A stretch of 56,971 nucleotides of DNA, from positions 1 through 56,971 of the forward strand of contig DLMH01000141.1 of the NCBI GenBank assembly GCA_002478115.1. Direction: 5' to 3'. A program made the position numbers and the translations under genes. The DNA is from Candidatus Acidiferrum typicum (lineage in GTDB: Bacteria > Acidobacteriota > Terriglobia > Acidiferrales > UBA7541). Below, piece after piece: positions 44,854 through 52,717 of the stretch (position 1 is the first letter of the stretch; the number at the start of each line of letters is the position of its first letter). Below the pieces are notes generated by a model. The model was not told where the DNA came from, did not search any database, and saw nothing but the letters and a program-made list of their open reading frames with translations.

Positions 44854-46203
44854 ATGATTACGGCCACGGAAACAAAACTCCCAAGAATCAATATGCCTTT
44901 GCCAGGCCCCAAGGCAAAGGAAGTGATCGAGTACGACAAGAAATTTATTTCGCCATCGCTTTTTCGCGAATATCCGCTGGTTGCCCATCGCGGCTACGGC
45001 GCGATTATTGAAGATCCCGACGGCAACACCTTCCTGGATTTTGCCGCGGGTATCGCGGTGTGCTCGACGGGCCATTGCCACCCCCATGTGGTGCAAGCCA
45101 TTCAGAAGCAGGCGGCGGAGCTCATCCACATTGCCGGCACGGATTTCTATCACCGTCACATGCCGCAGTTGGCGGAGCGCCTCGTCGCCACCATGCCGAA
45201 GTCGCACCACTACAAGGTATTCTTCGGCAATAGCGGCACGGAGGCGGTGGAAGGGGCGATTAAGCTGGCGCGTTATGCCACGCGGCGCGACAAGCTGATT
45301 GCGTTTTACGGCTGCTTCCACGGGCGCACCCTCGGCTCGCTCTCGCTTACGGCCTCGAAGAATACCCAGCGCAAGTACTTCGGCACATTGCTGGGCGGCG
45401 TGGAGCACATTCCATTCCCCTACGCGTACCGCTGCGCGCTCGGCCACACCAAGGAAACTTGTGGCGGAGAAATTATCGAACTGCTCGAGGAGCAGATCTT
45501 GAAGCGGCTGTTCGCGCCGGAAGAGGTTGCGGCGATTATCGTCGAGCCGATTCAGGGCGAAGGCGGCTTCATTCCCGCGCCGGCGTTTTTCCTGCAGGAA
45601 CTTCAGCGCATCTGCAACAAGCACGGCATCATGCTGATCCTCGATGAGGTGCAATCCGGTGTGGGACGTACCGGAAAGATGTGGGCTTACGATCACGCGG
45701 GCATCACGCCGGACATTGTGCTGACGGCGAAGGGCATTGGCAGCGGCATGCCCATCAGCGCATTCATCGCCAAGGAAAGCGTGATGCAGTGGAAGCCGGG
45801 ATCGCACGGCACAACCTATGGCGGCAATCCGGTGTGCATTGCTTCGGCCATGGCCACGCTCGATTTGATCGAGGGCGGCTTGATGGCCAACGCGCAGAAA
45901 ATGGGCGAATACATCTTCGGCAAGATCAATGACTGGCCCAGCCGCTTCAAGATTGTCGGCGACGTTCGCGGCAAAGGCCTGATGATCGGCGTGGAGATCG
46001 TCCGCGACCAGCGCACCAAGGAGAAGGCTCCGGACCTGCGCGACAAAGTGATTGTCGGCGCCTTCCACCGGGGTTTGTTGACCCTGGAGTCGGGCGAGAA
46101 TTCCATCCGCATATCGCCGCCGCTCATCATTGACGAAGAACAGGCCGATTGCGCCATTCGGATCATGGAAGAGAGCATCCGGGAAGCGGAGAAGTCGCTC
46201 TAG
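44854..46203 (+). CDS. Class III PLP aminotransferase (acetylornithine / 4-aminobutyrate type)
   Basis: 449 residues from ATG 44854 after GGAGG. PLP lysine K293 (VLTAKGIGSGMP), PLP-binding D264 (LILDEVQSGVGRTG), phosphate loop FGNSGTEAVEGA and FHGRTLGSLSLTAS. The sequence resembles the acetylornithine aminotransferase-family group that acts on omega-amino groups (GABA, ornithine, lysine); the exact substrate cannot be read. No arginine or GABA genes lie nearby. A terminator follows 24 nt after the stop. Confidence 0.92.
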   Translation: MITATETKLPRINMPLPGPKAKEVIEYDKKFISPSLFREYPLVAHRGYGAIIEDPDGNTFLDFAAGIAVCSTGHCHPHVVQAIQKQAAELIHIAGTDFYHRHMPQLAERLVATMPKSHHYKVFFGNSGTEAVEGAIKLARYATRRDKLIAFYGCFHGRTLGSLSLTASKNTQRKYFGTLLGGVEHIPFPYAYRCALGHTKETCGGEIIELLEEQILKRLFAPEEVAAIIVEPIQGEGGFIPAPAFFLQELQRICNKHGIMLILDEVQSGVGRTGKMWAYDHAGITPDIVLTAKGIGSGMPISAFIAKESVMQWKPGSHGTTYGGNPVCIASAMATLDLIEGGLMANAQKMGEYIFGKINDWPSRFKIVGDVRGKGLMIGVEIVRDQRTKEKAPDLRDKVIVGAFHRGLLTLESGENSIRISPPLIIDEEQADCAIRIMEESIREAEKSL

Positions 46204-46226
46204 CTCACGACGCTACGACAATAGAC

Positions 46227-46275
46227 AAATCCCGTGGGGGCAGAAATCCCAGCCCTCCACGGGATTTTGTTTTAT
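46227..46275 (+). terminator. Rho-independent terminator after the aminotransferase
   Basis: AAATCCCGTGG and CCACGGGATTT form an 11-bp stem around a 21-nt loop, followed by TGTTTTA. Confidence 0.8.
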
Positions 46276-46315
46276 ACTGGAGATTGTCTTACCGAGTGAG
46301 TAACAAGACACGAAT

Positions 46316-46798
46316 ATGCTGGCGCGGATTGCATTTGCGATAATGCAGTGGAAGGCCCGCCACGGCCTTCAGGATTCCTCACTGCCTCCGGATGGCGCAA
46401 CGAGTGCCACGGAGGAGAGGCTTGCGGCGCTGCGCACCGGTGTGCGCGGCGAAACTTATGCCTATTGGTATCTACGGCGGCTTGGGTACATCTTCATCGC
46501 GCGCAACTACGCGCCTTCCCGCGCCAAAGGCGAGATAGACCTGATCGGCTTCGATGGCGAGACTTTGGCTTTTGTGGAGGTGCGCACGCGCCTCGCCGTG
46601 AAAGGCAAGCCCGCCCTGCCGGAATTGAGCATCACGAAGGAAAAGCACGCTGTCCTTGTCCGCACCGCCCATTACTTCCTGCGCGAACGCCACTTGAAAG
46701 AATGTCCGCTGAGGTTTGACGTGGTGGCGATTGACAACACTCCCGGCCAGCCACCCGCCGTACGGCTCCACAAGGCAGCGCTAAGCCCGCAAGCGTGA
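46316..46798 (+). CDS. YraN/UPF0102 family nuclease-like protein
   Basis: 160 residues. Family blocks: GVRGETYAYWYLRRLGYIFI, then ARNYAPSRAKGEIDLIGFDG and TLAFVEVRTR. The Glu, Asp and Glu of these blocks plus a basic residue form the endonuclease-like (restriction-fold) site; the usual VEVK lysine is Arg here. UPF0102 proteins are widespread and probably act on Holliday junctions or other DNA structures, though this is unproved. An N-terminal extension of about 38 residues precedes the core. Between a terminator and galT. Confidence 0.9.
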   Translation: MLARIAFAIMQWKARHGLQDSSLPPDGATSATEERLAALRTGVRGETYAYWYLRRLGYIFIARNYAPSRAKGEIDLIGFDGETLAFVEVRTRLAVKGKPALPELSITKEKHAVLVRTAHYFLRERHLKECPLRFDVVAIDNTPGQPPAVRLHKAALSPQA

Positions 46799-46963
46799 TT
46801 CGGCTCCGGATAGTGCTATTACCTGCCGCGACCAATGCAAAATTTACACTGAAGCGGCGCAATGTGACGGTGCGTACTTCCCTCAGGGCCAAGTCGAGGT
46901 ACAATATCGACTTTGTAGTGGGTGCCTCTTCGAGGTAGGGTACAACCAGGTTCGGAGGGCGAA

Positions 46964-47983
46964 TTGCCGGAGTTACGTAAGGATCCAATTACAGGGCGCT
47001 GGGTGATCATTTCAACGGACCGCGGAAAGCGGCCGATGGATTTTCTGCGCGAAAGCGTTTTCCCGGGTGCGCCACGGAACTGCCCGTTCTGTCCGGGCAA
47101 TGAAGGGAAGACACCGCCGGAGATTCTTGCCTACGGCCGCAACGGGGGAAGCGCCAATTCCTCGGGTTGGAACATCCGGGTGGTGCCGAATCGCTTTCCG
47201 GCGCTGGGCATTGAGGGAGAGCTCGATCGCGAAGGGGAAGGGCTGTTCGACAAAATGAATGGGATCGGGGCGCACGAGGTGATTATCGAAACGCCCCAGC
47301 ACCAGACGACCCTGGCGCAATTGCCCCAGAAGGCCGTGGAGGACGTGCTGTGGGCGTATCGCGACCGCATGCTGGACCTGAAGAACGACAAGCGCTTCCG
47401 CTACGTGTTGATTTTCAAGAACCACGGGGAGGCTGCGGGGGCTTCGGTGGAGCACCCGCACTCGCAACTGATTGCGCTGCCGATTGTGCCGCGGCGCGTG
47501 CGCGAGGAAGTGGACAATTGCTGGCATTACTACGACGAAAAAGAGCGCTGCATCTTCTGCGACATTATCCGCCAGGAGCGGGATACCGGCGAGCGCGTCA
47601 TCGGCGAAAACGATCATTTCATTACGCTGGCGCCCTACGCGCCGCGCTTCCCGTTTGAGATGTGGCTTCTCCCCAAGGCCCACGGATCGGCCTATGAGAA
47701 TAATCAAAGCTCCATGTACGCCAGCCTGGCGAGTATGCTGAAGGACACATTGATGCGCATGGACGCGGTGCTGGACCGCCCGGCGTTCAACTTCATGATT
47801 CACACCTCGCCGATCGGCGAAGAGATCAACGACCACTATCACTGGCACATCGAAATCATTCCCAAGCTGACGAAAGTGGCGGGCTTCGAGTGGGGTACCG
47901 GCTTCTACATCAATCCGACACCTCCGGAAGAAGCAGCAAGGTTCCTGCGCGAAGCGCAGATTGAAGAGCCCGCGAAGAAGTAA
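46964..47983 (+). CDS. galT: Galactose-1-phosphate uridylyltransferase
   Basis: 339 residues using a TTG start at 46964 with a strong GGAGGG ribosome site six bases before; it yields MPELRKDPITGRWVIISTDR, the exact family N-terminus. Zinc pair C40/C43 (NCPFCPGNE). The HIT-like active site is HPH at 164-166 (ASVEHPHSQLIALP), with H166 as the uridylylated nucleophile. A C-terminal HIT-like half has HYHWHIEIIPKL. Exchanges UMP between UDP-glucose and galactose-1-phosphate (Leloir pathway). No galK or galE is beside it. Confidence 0.94.
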   Translation: MPELRKDPITGRWVIISTDRGKRPMDFLRESVFPGAPRNCPFCPGNEGKTPPEILAYGRNGGSANSSGWNIRVVPNRFPALGIEGELDREGEGLFDKMNGIGAHEVIIETPQHQTTLAQLPQKAVEDVLWAYRDRMLDLKNDKRFRYVLIFKNHGEAAGASVEHPHSQLIALPIVPRRVREEVDNCWHYYDEKERCIFCDIIRQERDTGERVIGENDHFITLAPYAPRFPFEMWLLPKAHGSAYENNQSSMYASLASMLKDTLMRMDAVLDRPAFNFMIHTSPIGEEINDHYHWHIEIIPKLTKVAGFEWGTGFYINPTPPEEAARFLREAQIEEPAKK

Positions 47984-48063
47984 CAAGCGCAGCCTGGAGT
48001 TCCGAAACAACAGTCTGGCCCGCCCTGACATGCCTGAAGGATTTTCGCTATACTAGAAGGAAA

Positions 48064-48138
48064 GGCGCGGTACCCAAGTGGTAAGGGAGAGGTCTGCAAA
48101 ACCTTTATGCGTGGGTTCGATTCCCACCCGCGCCTCCA
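48064..48138 (+). tRNA. tRNA-Cys (GCA anticodon)
   Basis: Acceptor GGCGCGG / CCGCGCC with discriminator T and encoded CCA at 48136-48138. Anticodon stem-loop GAGGT-CTGCAAA-ACCTT with GCA at 34-36, T-arm GTGGG-TTCGATT-CCCAC. Confidence 0.97.
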
Positions 48139-48248
48139 AATTCAAAGCTATCCAAAGCATGAAGGCGATTTGAACGGCCCCCGGCGGGTGACCGGGAGGA
48201 GAAAAACCTGGGCAATCTTGGTGCCCACCCCGAGATGAGACACCCTGC

Positions 48249-48704
48249 TCAGGCCTTGGAAATGGGGTGCGGATCAGGGGAGAACTCGCCCTCCTGGTCT
48301 TCCACTACGGGCGCTGCAGGCTTCTGCCGAATCTCAAAGCCGGCGGGCGGCAGGAAAATGGTCTGCGATTGTACCTGCGAATTATCCGGCAAGATCACAA
48401 AGCTGAACTTCAGCATCGCCACGCGCTTGTCTACGGGGCTTCCCACGAATTTCCACTGCTGCGCGGCGTTCACCGCTGCCTCTCTCAGCATGGGATGCCC
48501 TTCGGTGACTTTGGCGCCCTTCACGGCGCCCGCGCGGTCAATCGTCACGCGCACGGTGACCTCGCCATAAACTCTTCCTGCAAGCGTAAGGGTGGGATAC
48601 TTCGGAGCTACGGCGAACTTGACGGCCGGTGAGGATTCACCGGCGAAGAGGTGGGGGAGCAACAGAAGGAAAGCCAGGGTCGAAGAGACAATTCTCATTC
48701 TCAT
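48249..48704 (-). CDS. TonB C-terminal-domain protein, exported
   Basis: About 151 residues from the ATG at 48702-48704 (upstream GGAGTGGGAAAG). Signal MRMRIVSSTLAFLLLLPHLF with cleavage near AGES, then a TonB C-terminal fold: YPTLTLAGRVYGEVTVRVTI, DRAGAVKGAKVTEGHPML, REAAVNAAQQWKFVGSPVDK. It lacks the transmembrane and proline-rich parts of true TonB, as is common for single-domain TonB_C proteins in this phylum. Function unknown. Confidence 0.85.
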   Translation of the reverse strand: MRMRIVSSTLAFLLLLPHLFAGESSPAVKFAVAPKYPTLTLAGRVYGEVTVRVTIDRAGAVKGAKVTEGHPMLREAAVNAAQQWKFVGSPVDKRVAMLKFSFVILPDNSQVQSQTIFLPPAGFEIRQKPAAPVVEDQEGEFSPDPHPISKA

Positions 48705-49277
48705 CGCTTTCCCACTCCGTTGTCCGAACATAATTTGTGTGTAACGCTGTGATTCTTGCGACCGTGCCGGTCAGCCGGAGTATCCTCATGCGTTCTGGGG
48801 ATGGCCGGCAGGAAGGATTCCATGAAGTCTCCAGTCCATGCGGCGCCCGGGGAGCGAAGCGTTTGCGTGATGTCCTGTGGCGTCAACTGGCTGGGCTTTG
48901 CCAGCCCAGGTGGCGCCGCTGGAACGACGCGCGGGGCGATTACACACCAAGTTTATTAACTGCAAAGCACCGAAATGTACAATGCAGATTTTTTATACAG
49001 CGAATCAGTTTTGTGAGGGATGCCCGGATGGCGCTGGGGCAGGCGAGTTCCCGGCTCCCGGCGGCACACGTGAGGACTTGAGAAAGCGGCCCTCCGCGGC
49101 TGAAGCCGGGCTGACGTGGCACCCGTCAGGGCATGGCTGCCCCTCACTTTGTTCGGGGTAAGAAGCCGTGCCGTCCCAAGCCGGAACGCAGTGGATAGAT
49201 CCCGGGTTCGATTGGGCTGCTGGTATTCTGGAAGAGCCGTAAATCAAAGGGAGAAGAACCAGGGGAGAGCGGGACAC
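48705..49277. other. 573-nt intergenic region before the ABC-F gene
   Basis: Contains the candidate structured RNA (49010-49215). The left half shows no convincing gene; short open frames have no ribosome site or recognisable domain. Confidence 0.45.
49010..49215 (+). ncRNA. Candidate structured non-coding RNA of about 200 nt
   Basis: A closing pairing (49023-49029 with 49199-49206, one bulge) surrounds CCGGCT/AGCCGG (49051-49056 with 49179-49184) and CGGCAC/GTGCCG (49062-49067 with 49168-49173), separated by a symmetric internal loop. Inside are five local hairpins, including CTGACG-N7-CGTCAG and CCCC-N11-GGGG. -10-like boxes TACAAT (48978-48983) and TATACA (48994-48999) lie just upstream. 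Size and long rod shape recall 6S RNA, but I do not recognise conserved 6S bases. It could also be a leader of the ABC-F gene 60 nt downstream. Confidence 0.4.
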
Positions 49278-51095
49278 TTGCCACCGATCATCAGCGCACA
49301 GGGATTATCGAAGCGGTATGGCGCAACGCCGCTGTTTGAAAATATCTCGTTTACGGTGGACGAGGGAAGCCGCATCGGGGTTATTGGGCCGAATGGCTCC
49401 GGGAAATCCACGCTGCTGGCGATGTTACACGGCCAGGTAGCGCCGGACTGCGGGGACGTGGCCATTCGCAAGGGCATGCGGTTGAGCGCGGTGCTGCAAA
49501 TCTCCGAATTTGCGGGCGGCGAGACGATTCGCACGGTGATCGGGAAAGCGCTGGACCGCGCGAAGGTGGCGGAGGACGAGCGGCTATCGCGCATCGCGGA
49601 GATTCTGGGGCGCGCAGGCTTCACCGACCTGGACGCGGAAGCCGCTTCGCTCTCCGGCGGATGGCGGAAGCGGCTGGCGATTGTGGAAGCGCTGGTGCAG
49701 CGGCCGGACATTCTGCTGCTCGATGAGCCGACGAATCATCTGGATCTGGCGGGGATCAAGTGGCTGGAAGAGACATTGCAGAATGCCCCGTTCGCGTGCG
49801 TGGTGGTGAGCCACGACCGCTATTTCCTGGAGAATGTGGCGAGCGAGATGGTGGAACTCAACGCCGCGTATGACGATGGGGCGCTGCGGGTTTCCGGGAA
49901 TTACAGCACGTTCCTGGAAGCCAAGGAACAGTACCTGCACGCACAGAGGAACCGGCAGGCGGCGTTGGAAAATCGCGTGCATACGGAAATCGAGTGGTTG
50001 CGGCGCGGGCCCAAGGCGCGGACCACAAAATCGAAGGCGCGCATTGATAAAGCGCACGAAATGATCGGCGAGCTTTCGGAGCTGAACGCACGCACACGAA
50101 GCACCAGCGCGCAAATCGATTTCGCTTCATCCGGGCGGCAGACGAAACAGTTGATTACGCTGGACGCCGTGAGCTATGCGATGGGCGAGCGGACGCTGTT
50201 TCAAGATGTGCACTTCATCATGACGTCGGGGATGCGCGTGGGGCTGGTGGGCCCGAACGGCAGCGGCAAGACGACGCTGCTGCGGCTGTTGAAGGGCGAA
50301 TTGAAGCCGGCGCGGGGGAGCATGCGCCGGGCGGCTGCGTTGCGCATCGTGTACTTCGACCAGAACCGTCAGCTCGATCCGGAGATGAAGCTGCGGCGCG
50401 CGCTGGCTCCGGACAGCGATGCGGTGATTTATCAGGAGCGCGTGATTCATGTGGCGGCGTGGGCGGCGCGATTCCTGTTTACGGGCGAACAGCTCAATCA
50501 AAAGGTTGGCTGGCTGTCCGGCGGCGAGCGCGCACGCGTGCTGATTGCGCAATTGATGCTGCAACCGGCGGATGTGCTGTTGCTGGACGAGCCGACCAAC
50601 GATCTGGACATCCCCACACTGGAGATCTTGGAGGAGAGTTTGCTGGAATATCGCGGGGCGCTGGTGCTGGTGACGCACGACCGCTACATGCTGGACCGCG
50701 TGTCCACCGTCGTACTCGGGCTGGACGGGCTGGGGGGCGCGGAACGCTTTGCGGACTACCAGCAATGGGAGGCATGGCAACGGGCGCAACAGGCCACGGG
50801 AAAGAGCAATGCTTCGGTGGAAACGCAGAGCCCGAGCGCGGCGACGGGTGCGGCGAAGGTATCGCTGACGAAGAAAAAGCTGTCCTACAAGGAAGCGCGC
50901 GATTTCGAGAGCATTGAGGCGCGCATCGCCGCGGCCGAGCGAGAATTGCAGGCGAAACACGACGCGCTGCTGGCCCCGGCGATCATGAACGATGGAGCAC
51001 GGCTGCACGCGGCATCGCTGGAACTGGATGCGGCGCAGAAGACGATTGATGCGTTGTACGCGCGTTGGGTGGAACTCGAGCAGAAACAGAAGTGA
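49278..51095 (+). CDS. ABC-F family ribosome-associated ATPase (Uup-like)
   Basis: 605 residues from TTG 49278, chosen because MPPIISAQGLSKRYGATPLF is where ABC-F proteins begin. Two ABC cassettes. First: Walker A GPNGSGKS at 37-44, signature LSGGWRKRL, Walker B with E150, switch H179. Second: GPNGSGKT at 325-332, LSGGERARV, E438, H467. Between them is the charged linker (PtIM-like, about 225-285); the C-terminal 70 residues form a coiled coil as in Uup. It has no membrane domain. It resolves stalled or structured ribosome/DNA states, or protects against ribosome-targeting drugs. The long structured upstream region could be a regulatory leader. Confidence 0.93.
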   Translation: MPPIISAQGLSKRYGATPLFENISFTVDEGSRIGVIGPNGSGKSTLLAMLHGQVAPDCGDVAIRKGMRLSAVLQISEFAGGETIRTVIGKALDRAKVAEDERLSRIAEILGRAGFTDLDAEAASLSGGWRKRLAIVEALVQRPDILLLDEPTNHLDLAGIKWLEETLQNAPFACVVVSHDRYFLENVASEMVELNAAYDDGALRVSGNYSTFLEAKEQYLHAQRNRQAALENRVHTEIEWLRRGPKARTTKSKARIDKAHEMIGELSELNARTRSTSAQIDFASSGRQTKQLITLDAVSYAMGERTLFQDVHFIMTSGMRVGLVGPNGSGKTTLLRLLKGELKPARGSMRRAAALRIVYFDQNRQLDPEMKLRRALAPDSDAVIYQERVIHVAAWAARFLFTGEQLNQKVGWLSGGERARVLIAQLMLQPADVLLLDEPTNDLDIPTLEILEESLLEYRGALVLVTHDRYMLDRVSTVVLGLDGLGGAERFADYQQWEAWQRAQQATGKSNASVETQSPSAATGAAKVSLTKKKLSYKEARDFESIEARIAAAERELQAKHDALLAPAIMNDGARLHAASLELDAAQKTIDALYARWVELEQKQK

Positions 51096-51178
51096 GATGG
51101 GCTGTGTCGCAGCTGGCCTCAGGGCAGGCGGGCGCAGGGTGGGGCTCAGGTCGGAAAAGTCAGCCATATCCAACAGCC

Positions 51179-51194
51179 GGTAGTGGGTCAGTTT
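51179..51194 (+). repeat. Solitary copy of the 26.5-kb element terminal repeat
   Basis: GGTAGTGGGTCAGTTT is identical to the first 16 bases of the terminal inverted repeat at 26517. No inverted partner was found within the next 1 kb; only a short match to the inner right end (CTGATTAACG at about 51867, compare about 27472) is present, so this is probably an element relic. Confidence 0.6.
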
Positions 51195-51278
51195 GTCCGC
51201 CCAGACGGTCACTTCGGAGGGTCGGCGACTACGCGTCCTGGTCGACACCCGACTCCAGACAACCACGAAAGGCGCCAG

Positions 51279-51839
51279 CTATCGATGAGCCTCACGCGGG
51301 AAATTGTTTTCCTTGAGAAACCTCCCAAAAGCCCAGAGCGCCTTGTCCACTAGTCGAGAGCCGATGCCGTCGAACCCGGCGTGAAACGCCATGTAACTGT
51401 CGAGATACACGCGAATCTTCTGCGGGTCCTTACCGGGGATTTCCTCCAACACTCCCGCATGTATGAATCGCATCGCTCGGTGAACATGCTGGTCATATAT
51501 TGGGAACCGGGCTGGCTGCCAGCAATGAAGCCAAAAGATTCTCCATATCGCGCCGCCCTCGCCGAACCGAGTGAGAAGGTCTGACGCTGTTTCGTCCCGT
51601 GGAACTTGATCGAGTTCGCCGCGCCGCGCCACGAAATTCCTCAGCACGGACTTGCGTTTTGGTTCAGATAGAGGTGTTCCGTTCTTCCAGGTAAACCACT
51701 CCAAAATGCGGGTTTCAGTAAGCTCTTGGCCAACGTTCGCCTCATAGAATTTCTCGTCGTAGCCTGTATATCGAGCAGCCCAGAAGTCAATGAATGCTTT
51801 TGGGTCGGCGTTAACTGGCTGGTAGATAATTAGCTGCAC
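51279..51839 (-). CDS. Unrecognised protein, distant homologue of the 25.6-kb gene
   Basis: 186 residues, cytoplasmic, rich in aromatic residues (FIDFWAARYTGYDEKFYEAN, ILEWFTWKNGTPLSE). The segment WRIFWLHCWQPARFPIYDQH, then YLDSYMAFHAGFDG and RLVDKALWAFGRFLKE, follow the same pattern as 25638-26273: P-x(3)-F/Y-P-I/M-YD, then YLxxY, then a helix with hxDxhhWxxG. The fold might be helix-hairpin-helix glycosylase-like. No family name can be given. It lies between an element relic and a toxin-antitoxin pair. Confidence 0.72.
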   Translation of the reverse strand: MQLIIYQPVNADPKAFIDFWAARYTGYDEKFYEANVGQELTETRILEWFTWKNGTPLSEPKRKSVLRNFVARRGELDQVPRDETASDLLTRFGEGGAIWRIFWLHCWQPARFPIYDQHVHRAMRFIHAGVLEEIPGKDPQKIRVYLDSYMAFHAGFDGIGSRLVDKALWAFGRFLKENNFPREAHR

Positions 51840-52065
51840 GTCAGCGCTCTCAATTCGTGTCCAGGCTGATTAACGCTCAGGATAATGCCGTCTCTTGCCG
51901 CTGTCGAGTAGAGAGCTTTGTTGCAGGTCCACTTCCCGCATAACGCCCAACCCGTCGAGGGGGTGCCCAGCGGGAAGAAACATCTGGGAAACTGCCTTGG
52001 CTCTTCAAATTAACCCATTGCCCAACAGCCGCCGTTGTCGCCAGCACATGCTAGCTCATGCGATA

Positions 52066-52314
52066 ATGGTGGCCGTGAGCGGAGAAGATGCGGTGAATAG
52101 CTTGCTCTCGAGAATCTCGATTACCCCTGGACTTCGGTCCGGAGAACCGTGCATACGCGATCTGCGTATCACTGTGTGGGACGTCCTCAGATGGCTCGGA
52201 ACGGGCGCATCCCACTCACAAATCCTAACCGACTACCCTGAGCTTACCGAGGAAGATATTCTTGCCGCGCTGCAGTGGGCGGCGGCGTTGAAAGATCACA
52301 GCGCCGCTCGGTAG
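52066..52314 (+). CDS. DUF433 antitoxin-like protein
   Basis: 82 residues from ATG 52066 (ATG 52048 is also possible). The DUF433 helix-turn-helix is clear: RISITPGLRSGEPCIRDLRI followed by TVWDVLRWLGTGAS and ILTDYPELTEEDILAALQWA. DUF433 proteins are DNA-binding antitoxins commonly found upstream of PIN-like DUF5615 toxins, exactly as here: five bases separate its stop from the next start. It should bind and neutralise the toxin and repress the pair. Confidence 0.9.
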   Translation: MVAVSGEDAVNSLLSRISITPGLRSGEPCIRDLRITVWDVLRWLGTGASHSQILTDYPELTEEDILAALQWAAALKDHSAAR

Positions 52315-52319
52315 TCTGA

Positions 52320-52655
52320 ATGAAACTACTTTTTGATGAAAATCTTTCCCGGAAGTTAGTGGCCTCCGTCGAGGACCTTTTCCCTGGCTCGGCTCACCTT
52401 ACACATGTAGGTCTGAGCAGCGGCACGTCCGATCGCCGGATCTGGGACTACGCGAGACAAAATGGTTTCGCGATCGTTACTGCTGACAATGATTTTGCAA
52501 TTTTCGGCAGCACACTGGGCCATCCGCCAAAAGTCATCCTGCTGGAAAACTGTGACTATCCGACGAACGTCGCTGCACGCGTAATACGCGGAAATGCGAT
52601 CCGCATAGTCGAGTTTGACGGCGATGACCAGCCGGTGTTGATCCTACATCTCTAG
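52320..52655 (+). CDS. DUF5615 PIN-like toxin
   Basis: 111 residues of the PIN-like/Mut7-C group: KLLFDENLSRKL with D6 and E7, HVGLSSGTSDRRIWDYARQN with D38, and AIVTADNDFAIFG with D56 and D58. These acidic residues line the metal site of PIN RNases. Partner of the DUF433 gene just upstream. It probably cleaves RNA when the antitoxin is lost. Confidence 0.9.
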   Translation: MKLLFDENLSRKLVASVEDLFPGSAHLTHVGLSSGTSDRRIWDYARQNGFAIVTADNDFAIFGSTLGHPPKVILLENCDYPTNVAARVIRGNAIRIVEFDGDDQPVLILHL

Positions 52656-52717
52656 TAACGGTAGGGTGAAGGTTCATTTGAAGCAGCGAGGGAAAAGTGT
52701 TTTGGAAGGAGAGCGTG

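Noticed and set aside
49199..49215. T-arm-like GGGTTCGATTGGG suggesting a tRNA fragment
   Set aside because: No acceptor, D or anticodon arm can be built around it; more likely part of the structured RNA candidate.
51940..52035. GCCCAAC motifs resembling an integron attC inverse core
   Set aside because: No matching GTTRRRY partner at the proper distance and no integrase nearby.
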